From Streptomyces lilacinus (GTDB taxonomy: Bacteria; Actinomycetota; Actinomycetes; Streptomycetales; Streptomycetaceae): DNA of 6,637 nucleotides. The translations under genes were made by a program, and so were the position numbers. Of this stretch, positions 1-4,739 are shown piece by piece. The stretch spans positions 50,981 through 57,617 of the forward strand of contig KL569405.1 in NCBI GenBank assembly GCA_000715685.1, in the 5' to 3' direction. Within the stretch, counting starts at the first letter, position 1. Each line of letters begins with the position of its first letter. The notes below the pieces were generated by a model. The model did no database searches. It saw only the letters and a list, made by a program, of their open reading frames with translations, and was not told the origin of the DNA.

Positions 1-19
1 AGATGTGTATAAGAGACAG
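1..19. other. Tn5 mosaic-end (Nextera adapter) sequence, not genomic
   Basis: The first 19 bases, AGATGTGTATAAGAGACAG, match base for base the reverse complement of the engineered Tn5 mosaic end used in tagmentation libraries. The natural IS50 outer and inner ends differ from this hybrid at several positions, so a real Tn5 insertion is unlikely. The stretch is AT-rich against a very GC-rich background and sits exactly at the sequence end. It is therefore residual library adapter at a contig edge. Genomic sequence starts at about base 20, and the coding frame of the neighbouring gene should not be read into it. Confidence 0.95.
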
Positions 20-153
20 AGCGTCCACAGCGGCACGTCCGCGCAGGACCCCAGCACGTGCCCGGCCGCGGACAGCGCGACACAGACCGCGGTGAACACC
101 GCGGCCCGGATCAGTCGCAGATCGGCGCCGGCGCGCGCGACGGGGTGAGGCAT
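20..153 (-). CDS. Membrane protein, N-terminal fragment (cut by contig edge)
   Basis: A minus-strand frame opens with ATG at 153-151 and stays open to the window edge, giving about 44 residues beginning MPHPVARAGADLRLIRAAVF. After a short, basic, probably cytoplasmic N-terminus comes a hydrophobic segment (roughly residues 17-34, AAVFTAVCVALSAAGHVL), which looks like the first membrane helix or an uncleaved signal anchor. From memory, not checked, this N-terminus resembles small-residue-rich integral membrane proteins of unknown function common in Streptomyces. No good Shine-Dalgarno lies at the usual distance; a GGTGGGATG stretch lies further upstream, so the start is likely but not certain. 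The gene is divergent from the ATP-binding protein at 390. The rest, including any functional domain, lies outside the window. Confidence 0.6.
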
Positions 154-324
154 GACCGCGCCATCATCCCACCGGGTCCGCCCGCTTCCCACGGCAGGGT
201 CCGAGACGGAGCGTCCCCTTCCTCCGCGCCCGCGTACCCGTTCCCGGCACCCTCCTCACCCCTTTCCCGCCCCTCTTCACCCACATGGCGCGTCGGCCGA
301 ATGAGGGGACTCACACGACCGACA

Positions 325-357
325 GGCTTATGGGGCGCCCCGCGCGGCTATAGGTAT
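325..357 (+). promoter_or_regulatory. Possible promoter region of the ATP-binding protein gene
   Basis: Upstream of the gene at 390 there is a perfect 10-base GC palindrome (GGGGCGCCCC, 332-341), followed by the AT-richer stretch TATAGGTAT (349-357). The latter could serve as a -10 element: it would put transcription start near 364 and give a leader of about 26 bases including the ribosome binding site. AGGTAT also resembles the GGGTAT -10 of stress sigma factors of the SigB type in Streptomyces, but no matching -35 element is seen at the right distance. This is a weak call from position and composition only. Confidence 0.25.
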
Positions 358-389
358 CGGTATGTCGAGCCGCAGCCAGGAGGCTGAGC

Positions 390-869
390 ATGAGCATTTG
401 GTGGTCACTCCACTTGCGGCGCGAGGCCGCGAGCGTTCCGCTCGCGAGGCGGTTGCTGATCGGTGCCATGGAGACGGCAGGCGTCGATCCCGAGACCTCC
501 TACGACCTGGCGGTCGCCCTCAGCGAGGCGTGTGCGAACGCCGTCGAGCACGGCGGTGACGCCTCCACCGGCTACCGCGTCACGGCACTCATCGACGGCG
601 ACACCTGTCGCATCGAGGTGACCGATTCGGGTCCCGGATTCGCCGATCAGCCGCGGCGCCCCCGCCGCCCGGCCCGCACCCCGTACGACAGGACCCCGGC
701 CGCTGTTCACGAAGAACACGGCCGGGGTCTCTTTCTGATCGCGTCGCTCACCGACCACGTCCGTGTCAGCAACCGCCCGGGGAGACAGGGCGCGGTCGTC
801 AGCTTCGACAAGATCCTCAAGTGGCGCGAGGGCTGCCCCCCGACGGCGGCCCTGCTGAAGGCGTCGTAG
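390..869 (+). CDS. ATP-binding protein, RsbW/anti-sigma-type histidine-kinase-like ATPase domain
   Basis: A 159-residue protein made almost entirely of one GHKL (HATPase_c) domain. The N box is at residues 45-54 (SEACANAVEH, with Glu46 and Asn50), the G1 box is DSGPGF at 79-84, and the G2 box is EHGRGLFLI at 109-117. There is no phosphoacceptor histidine domain, sensor or membrane segment, so it is not a complete two-component kinase. Proteins of this form in Streptomyces are the abundant RsbW/SpoIIAB-like family: serine kinases and anti-sigma factors that bind a sigma factor or an anti-anti-sigma (STAS) protein in the cytoplasm. Residues 88-105 form a Pro/Arg-rich insert before the ATP lid, less conserved in such proteins. 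The ATG at 390 has an AGGAGG at 378-383, six bases upstream. No STAS or sigma gene is present nearby, so the partner is unknown. Family assignment is firm; the regulatory role is inferred. Confidence 0.9.
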   Translation: MSIWWSLHLRREAASVPLARRLLIGAMETAGVDPETSYDLAVALSEACANAVEHGGDASTGYRVTALIDGDTCRIEVTDSGPGFADQPRRPRRPARTPYDRTPAAVHEEHGRGLFLIASLTDHVRVSNRPGRQGAVVSFDKILKWREGCPPTAALLKAS

Positions 870-871
870 GC

Positions 872-901
872 GGCCGGGGGCGGGTGGTTCAGCCCCCGCC
901 C
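872..901. terminator. Hairpin between convergent genes (likely bidirectional terminator)
   Basis: CGGGGGC at 875-881 pairs with GCCCCCG at 892-898 around a 10-base loop. The stem extends past one C-C mismatch by two further G-C pairs (872-873 with 900-901). It starts just after the TAG at 867-869 of the plus-strand ATPase gene and overlaps the TGA and last codons of the minus-strand gene ending at 889. There is no U tract, which is usual for Streptomyces terminators. Function as a two-way terminator is inferred from position. Confidence 0.55.
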
Positions 902-3228
902 TGCGGACGCCTCTGGCGGGGGAAGCCGATGATCCGGTTGGCGGCCTTCCGGTGCCGGTTCCTGCGGTCCTCCCGCACGTTTTCCCCGGCCGTCTCCAAG
1001 CGCTGCTTGTACAGCTTCTTCTTGCGCTCCTTGAGCTTCTTGGCGAACGCGTTCCGTCTGCCCCGTTCCCCGCCGGACGCGGCGTCCTCGAAGGCCCTGC
1101 GGTAGCGGTACGCCTTGGCGGGCAGGGTCTCCAGGGTGAGGGCCGTCTCGACGTTCTCCTCCACCGAGGAACGCCCGGCGGTGTCGCGGAGGATGCGCTC
1201 GGCCAGGTCCGGACCGCCCAGCAGCTCGTCGAGCGTGGACAGCAGCAGGAGGAACGGCGACGACCCGGGAGCCGCGAGGCAGGCGATCACCTCGTCCCGC
1301 AACCCCGCGGAGTCGAGGGCGAGGGAAAGAGCGGCGATGTCGCGAACGGAGCGGGTGCGCGCGTAATCCCGGAGGGCCTCGTGCGAGACATGGCGGGACC
1401 CGGCGGTGCGCAGGGCGCCCACCAGCCCTGCCGCGTGTCCCGCCGGACGGCTGACGACGCTCTGCCAGAACACGCTCGCGGCGTAGTCGAAAAGGTGGCA
1501 CGCGTCGAGGGCCTCGATCACGTGCGCCAGGTCGTTGTACGGGCACACCGCGCCCGCACTGAAGAGCACGGCCGCGGCGCCTCCCTCCGCGACGGCGTCC
1601 AGCGAGCGGATCAGCGTGTGGAAGCCCTCCGCGGGCAGGATGCGCGCGGCATCGGACAGGGCGGTCACGGCGAGCTGCCAGTCGCTGGTCATGTGGAGAT
1701 CGGCGATCAGCACGGCCGCCTCCTCCACCGGCCACCCGCGCACCGCCCAGGACAGCAGCGTGGTGGCGAAGTACTGAAGGTTCTCGAGGTGCAGCGCGGC
1801 GATCAGTGCTGCCACGTGCCCCGTCGACCGGCTCTTCGCACTGCGCCACAGGACGCCTTCCGCGGCGGCCGGCAAATCGCGCCGCCGCAGCGCGTCGACG
1901 AGGTCGACCACGTCCTTCGCGTCCCGGTGCGCGGCCGCCGTGGTCTCGATCAAATTCGCCAGGTGGCCGGTGCCGCGGAAGGCGAACAAGTGGATGAGCT
2001 CCGCCAGGTCCCAGACGGAGCGGCGGCGGGCACAGACGTCCAGGGCCCGCTCGGCCGGGCCGAGGAGGCCCAGCACTTCGAGCTCCTCCCACATCTCCAT
2101 CACGCAGGGGAGCGGCTTGATCGTGAATGCCGGGGCCAGTACGGCGGTGACGTGTTCCTCGAGCCCGCTCGAGTGGAGGGCCGACGCGATGACGGCGATG
2201 TCCGCGGGCGAATGAATGTCCAGCACCGTCTGTATCACCGCCGCCGCGGCGGGATCCAGACCGGCCCTGGCGAATTCGGCGATCAGCAAGGCGGTGTCGT
2301 GCACGGGGCGGAAGGCCACCATGGCCGGCAGGGCGGCCTCCGCGTGTCGGTGCTGCCGGGCCGCGTAGAGGGCCTGGATGAGCGCCGCCGCGTCCGCCAC
2401 CGGCCGCACCTGGGCCGCCGCCTTCACCAGCTCGGTCGCCATGGTGATCCGGGCCGGCGTGTCCAGGCGCTCCACCAGCTCGAGCAGTTCCGGCACGGAC
2501 GCCGTGCGGTCGGCCGACTCGAGGGCGTCCACGAGGGAGTCCCGCGTGATCACCGAGCCCAGCCGCGCCTCGACGACGTCGAGCTCCCGCTCGAGCTCCC
2601 TGCACCGCTCCTCGGACGCGCGGGCGGCCAGCCGAGCGGCCTCGAGTGCCTCCTTCAACTGACCGACCTGCTCCCGCAGCCGGTCGCGCTGGTCGCGCAG
2701 TTCCTCGTACTTGCCCTGCCACGCGACCACGGCGGACTCGTACGTGAGGCGCCCGTCCTCGCGCTCCCGCTCCAGCCGGCGCAGTCGCCGCCGGAGGTCG
2801 GCGAGTCGGCGTTGCCGGTCCCGCAACGCGTCGGTCAGCAGCTTCTGCCGCGACTTGGCGCTCCGGACGTCCTCGTCGGCCCTGAGCAACTGCTCCTGGA
2901 GCCTCTGCAGCTCGCCGGCGGGGGAGCGGGGGGACGACGCCCTGCGGTGGAGGTCGCGCAGCATGTCCTCCACGGCCGGGGTGACCGGCCTTCCCTCCGC
3001 GTTGCGGTCCGCGACGAGACGGGCGACGAACTGCCACGGCGGTGTGCGCGTGCCGTTGAGATACCGCGAGACCGTCGCGGCGTCGAGGTGATGGCGCCCC
3101 GCGTAGCGCCGCACGCTGGTCTCCAAGACGGTGAACAGCTCGCGCAGGCTCTCGGCCAGGGCCCGTTTCTCCGCGGAGAGCCCGTCCCCGAGCGGAGCCA
3201 GCACTCCAGCCGTGCCGTCGTTCGCCAC
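889..3228 (-). CDS. HTH / coiled-coil / 32-residue-repeat alpha-solenoid protein, function unknown
   Basis: A 779-residue protein with four parts. Residues 20-75 form an Xre-like helix-turn-helix (SVRRYAGRHHLDAATVSRYL, then NGTRTPPW), the cryptic HTH style common in Streptomyces. Residues 102-226 are a long, charged heptad-type coiled coil rich in Leu, Arg and Glu. Residues 244-687 carry about 14 tandem repeats spaced 32 residues apart, each predicted as a helical pair. Residues 720-779 are a basic tail (22 Lys/Arg, 6 acidic). No signal peptide, membrane helix, NTPase or other catalytic motif is visible. The GTG at 3228 is chosen because GAGGAG (3234-3239) lies five bases upstream and the HTH begins soon after; the frame is open upstream to an ATG at 3348, but those 40 residues are low-complexity and lack this support. 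The coiled coil suggests oligomerisation and the solenoid a protein-binding scaffold, with DNA binding by the HTH. That is inference; I cannot assign a pathway. The gene is divergent from the small gene at 3532. Confidence 0.85.
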   Translation of the reverse strand: MANDGTAGVLAPLGDGLSAEKRALAESLRELFTVLETSVRRYAGRHHLDAATVSRYLNGTRTPPWQFVARLVADRNAEGRPVTPAVEDMLRDLHRRASSPRSPAGELQRLQEQLLRADEDVRSAKSRQKLLTDALRDRQRRLADLRRRLRRLEREREDGRLTYESAVVAWQGKYEELRDQRDRLREQVGQLKEALEAARLAARASEERCRELERELDVVEARLGSVITRDSLVDALESADRTASVPELLELVERLDTPARITMATELVKAAAQVRPVADAAALIQALYAARQHRHAEAALPAMVAFRPVHDTALLIAEFARAGLDPAAAAVIQTVLDIHSPADIAVIASALHSSGLEEHVTAVLAPAFTIKPLPCVMEMWEELEVLGLLGPAERALDVCARRRSVWDLAELIHLFAFRGTGHLANLIETTAAAHRDAKDVVDLVDALRRRDLPAAAEGVLWRSAKSRSTGHVAALIAALHLENLQYFATTLLSWAVRGWPVEEAAVLIADLHMTSDWQLAVTALSDAARILPAEGFHTLIRSLDAVAEGGAAAVLFSAGAVCPYNDLAHVIEALDACHLFDYAASVFWQSVVSRPAGHAAGLVGALRTAGSRHVSHEALRDYARTRSVRDIAALSLALDSAGLRDEVIACLAAPGSSPFLLLLSTLDELLGGPDLAERILRDTAGRSSVEENVETALTLETLPAKAYRYRRAFEDAASGGERGRRNAFAKKLKERKKKLYKQRLETAGENVREDRRNRHRKAANRIIGFPRQRRPQGGG
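1168..2499 (-). repeat. Tandem 32-residue protein repeats (about 14 copies) inside the HTH/coiled-coil gene
   Basis: Counting from the GTG start at 3228, repeat units begin at residues 244, 276, 308, 340, 372, 404, 436, 468, 500, 532, 563, 595, 627 and 658. Ten units in a row are spaced by exactly 32, then one by 31, two by 32, one by 31 and a degenerate last one of about 30. The loose pattern is Ser/Pro at position 1, often Asp/Glu/His at 4, Leu-Ile/Val at 8-9, Ala-Leu at 11-12, Gly-Leu-like at 16-17, Ala at 21, Leu at 24-25 and Arg at 32. Each unit fits two short helices with a turn. The copies are highly diverged in sequence, which points to old duplication kept for structure, not recent expansion. 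The period is shorter than TPR (34) or PPR (35). Confidence 0.8.
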
Positions 3229-3303
3229 TCCTGCTCCTCGCAATCGCCACTCGGCCGGTGTTCCCGGGCGGCACCGCCTTCGGTTCGCCCGACCACTATG
3301 TCC

Positions 3304-3314
3304 GACCGGCGGTC
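3304..3314. promoter_or_regulatory. Inverted repeat GACCG-G-CGGTC, candidate operator
   Basis: A perfect inverted repeat with 5-base arms and a one-base centre, 76 bases upstream of the solenoid gene's GTG. Short GC-rich dyads arise often by chance in DNA of this composition, so it is a candidate only because of its position in a divergent promoter region. Confidence 0.25.
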
Positions 3315-3336
3315 CGTGCGGGGCCGTGGCCGAGTG

Positions 3337-3348
3337 TTGCCGAGGCAA
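3337..3348. promoter_or_regulatory. Inverted repeat TTGCC-GA-GGCAA, candidate operator
   Basis: A perfect dyad with 5-base arms and a two-base spacer in the divergent intergenic region. The arm includes TTGCC, which recurs twice more just downstream (3399-3403 and 3410-3414), the last one at the edge of the next dyad. The HTH protein encoded on the minus strand is an obvious candidate binder (autoregulation), but this is inferred from position only. Confidence 0.3.
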
Positions 3349-3410
3349 ATGGCGACACCTGGACGCCGCGGCACGTGGGACGCGTCAACCGCCTTCTCTT
3401 GCCGGTCTTT

Positions 3411-3427
3411 TGCCATCGCACATGGCA
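3411..3427. promoter_or_regulatory. Inverted repeat TGCCAT-CGCAC-ATGGCA, candidate operator
   Basis: A perfect dyad with 6-base arms and a 5-base spacer, giving a centre-to-centre arm distance of 11 bases, about one helical turn. That geometry suits a dimeric HTH protein. It lies about 105 bases upstream of the small membrane protein gene and about 180 bases upstream of the solenoid gene. It shares a TGCC/GGCA core with the dyad at 3337-3348. Confidence 0.4.
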
Positions 3428-3531
3428 GCACCGTGACACCTTCCGCAACACGTCGGTCGCGGTCCAGGGTGAGCCGGGGGCCGCTCCAGCGCCCCCTGAT
3501 TCCGCATATCAACTGCCTTAAGGACGTGGTC

Positions 3532-3738
3532 ATGCAGGACTCGGAACGGGACGGGAACGAAGAACACCCCGTCGCGACGACGGGCGCCCCACGCGCACGA
3601 CGGGCACGGGCGCGCCGTGCGGTGTGGAGGTGGCGCTGCCGACGTGTGGGCCTGAGGGTTGTCTACGGTGCGGCGGGCGCCCTGGGGTCGTTGGCCGTCA
3701 CGTTGACCTTCAACTGGCTGCTCGACCACGGGACGTGA
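3532..3738 (+). CDS. Small basic single-pass membrane protein, unknown function
   Basis: A 68-residue frame beginning MQDSERDGNEEHPVATTGAP. An acidic, polar N-terminus (1-20) is followed by a very basic stretch (21-42, with RARRARARRAVWRWRCRRVG) and one hydrophobic helix (about 39-64, ending FNWLL) with a short tail DHGT. By the positive-inside rule the basic arm should be cytoplasmic and the C-terminus outside. The ATG at 3532 is supported by AAGGA (3520-3524) seven bases upstream. A GTG six bases before the ATG is too close to that site. The frame is open far upstream, but that part is antisense to the solenoid gene and is probably a shadow. I do not recognise the family. It is divergent from the solenoid gene and may share its control region. 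Confidence 0.6.
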   Translation: MQDSERDGNEEHPVATTGAPRARRARARRAVWRWRCRRVGLRVVYGAAGALGSLAVTLTFNWLLDHGT

Positions 3739-3770
3739 GACGGCGGGGCCGCCGCCGGCCCGGGGCCTGC

Positions 3771-3795
3771 CCTCGGTGACACTCGATCACCGAGG
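3771..3795. promoter_or_regulatory. Perfect dyad CCTCGGTGA-N7-TCACCGAGG: LysR-type operator or terminator
   Basis: Nine-base perfect arms around a 7-base spacer, 32 bases after the stop of the small membrane protein gene and 47 bases before the LysR gene start. Inside it, T3777 and A3789 form a T-N11-A motif within a dyad, the classic LysR-family recognition pattern, and the position fits autoregulation. As RNA it would also fold into a strong hairpin and could end transcription of the upstream gene; no U tract follows. Sequence alone does not decide between these. Confidence 0.55.
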
Positions 3796-3842
3796 CCCGC
3801 GGGAACGGACCTCGTGAAACGCTCCAGAGAGGCTCCGACACC

Positions 3843-4739
3843 GTGGAACTGCGCCAGCTCCGCTACTTCGTCACCGTCGCCGAGGAACTGCACTTCGGTC
3901 GGGCGGCCGAGCGGCTGCACATCGTGCAGTCCGCCGTGAGTCAGCAGATACGCCGCCTGGAGCGGGAGCTGGACGCCGCGCTCCTCGACCGCTCGCCGCG
4001 CCACGTACGTCTCACGGCCGCCGGGGAACGCTTTCTGCCGGAGGCACGGGCCGTGCTCGCCGCCGCCGAGCGGGCCCGTGACGCCGTCGCCGGGGACGGG
4101 CGGGGCGGCGTGCTGCGGTTGGGCACCAGCACCGGGCTGGGGGACCACCTCGACCGGGTGCTGGAGGCGCTGGGCCGGCGGGCGCCCGGGCTCGGTGTGG
4201 AGCTCGTGTCGGTGCCGGGCGCGGCGCGGCTGCGGCAGGTGGCCTCGGGGGAGCTGGACGCCGCGTTCGTCCGCGGGACGGCGGAGCACGAGGGGGTGCG
4301 GCTCGTACGCGTCTGGCAGGACCCGCTCGTCGTGGCCCTGCCCGCCCGGCACCCGCTGGCCGCCGAGGCGGACGTGGCCCTGGAGGACCTCGCCGGGCTG
4401 CCCCTGCGGCTGACCGAGCGGCGCGTCAATCCGCCCCTGGTCGACCTGGTCGTCACCGCGTGCCAGGAGGCCGGGTTCGAGCCGGTGCCGGCGCCCGCGT
4501 CGAGCTCGCTGCAGGACACCCTGGCCGCCATCGGCGCCGCCACGCCCCTGTGGACCGTGGTCTACGCCGCGCACGCGCGGTTGCTGCACTCCACCCGGGT
4601 GGCCTTCCGGCCCGTCCGGGGGCCCGGTCTGGCGCTGCCGACGTCGCTCGCGGTGCGCCGGTCGGCACCGACGGCCCGCCTGGACGTCCTCCTCGAGGCG
4701 TGCGCCGAGGCGGCCGCCGGCGGCGATCACGAATCGTGA
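3843..4739 (+). CDS. LysR-family transcriptional regulator
   Basis: A 298-residue protein of standard LysR length. Residues 1-60 are the winged HTH (MELRQLRYFVTVAEELHFGR, then AAERLHIVQSAVSQQIRRLE, with RVxLTxAGE-like wing residues at 55-62). The linker helix covers about 63-85, and the effector-binding periplasmic-binding-protein-like domain runs from about 89 to 290. The GTG at 3843 gives the canonical LysR N-terminus; a weak AGAGAGG (3826-3832) lies about ten bases upstream. LysR proteins act as tetramers that bind T-N11-A dyads and respond to a small ligand. The dyad at 3771-3795 is a natural candidate site. Unlike the classic arrangement there is no divergent target gene; the nearest likely target is the co-directional tautomerase gene 113 bases downstream. 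The ligand cannot be read from sequence. The last 13 bases overlap the extended pepP frame on the other strand. Confidence 0.93.
   Translation: MELRQLRYFVTVAEELHFGRAAERLHIVQSAVSQQIRRLERELDAALLDRSPRHVRLTAAGERFLPEARAVLAAAERARDAVAGDGRGGVLRLGTSTGLGDHLDRVLEALGRRAPGLGVELVSVPGAARLRQVASGELDAAFVRGTAEHEGVRLVRVWQDPLVVALPARHPLAAEADVALEDLAGLPLRLTERRVNPPLVDLVVTACQEAGFEPVPAPASSSLQDTLAAIGAATPLWTVVYAAHARLLHSTRVAFRPVRGPGLALPTSLAVRRSAPTARLDVLLEACAEAAAGGDHES

Larger units (their letters stand above)
3229..3531. promoter_or_regulatory. Divergent intergenic region, 303 bases
   Basis: This stretch separates the start of the minus-strand solenoid gene from the start of the plus-strand small membrane protein gene and must hold both promoters. 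I see no convincing -35/-10 pair on either strand. A CACTATG stretch near 3292-3298 (CATAGTG on the minus strand) is the most AT-rich -10 candidate for the large gene. Three inverted repeats are listed separately. Two short palindromes, CACGTG (3372-3377) and GACGCGTC (3379-3386), lie in the middle. The open frames crossing it look like shadows. Confidence 0.5.

Noticed and set aside
181..298. Pyrimidine-rich stretch on the plus strand that looked like a possible structured leader or repeat
   Set aside because: It is compositionally biased but shows no regular repeat unit or convincing hairpin; it most likely reflects local purine/pyrimidine skew between divergent genes.
58..387. A 109-codon plus-strand open frame before the ATPase gene
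   Set aside because: Low-complexity composition, no ribosome binding site seen, and it overlaps the divergent membrane protein start and the probable promoter of the ATPase gene.
1168..2499. Possible CRISPR array or DNA-level direct repeats in the periodic region
   Set aside because: The 96-base periodicity is visible only in the encoded protein; the DNA of the units is diverged and there is no identical repeat with unique spacers.
707..3274. An 855-codon minus-strand open frame in another frame over the solenoid gene and the end of the ATPase gene
   Set aside because: It is low-complexity Arg/Gly/Ala/Pro protein with no domain or periodic structure; a typical high-GC shadow.
952..3738. A 928-codon plus-strand open frame antisense to the solenoid gene
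   Set aside because: It lacks recognisable domains, is rich in Arg, Gly, Gln and Val as expected of a shadow frame in GC-rich DNA, and lies opposite a gene with a clear HTH, coiled coil and periodic repeats. Only its last 69 codons, after a proper ribosome binding site, are kept as the small membrane protein.
3663..4730. A 355-codon minus-strand open frame opposite the LysR gene
   Set aside because: The plus-strand frame has an unmistakable LysR N-terminus; the minus frame is rich in Gln, Gly, Arg and Pro with no motif.
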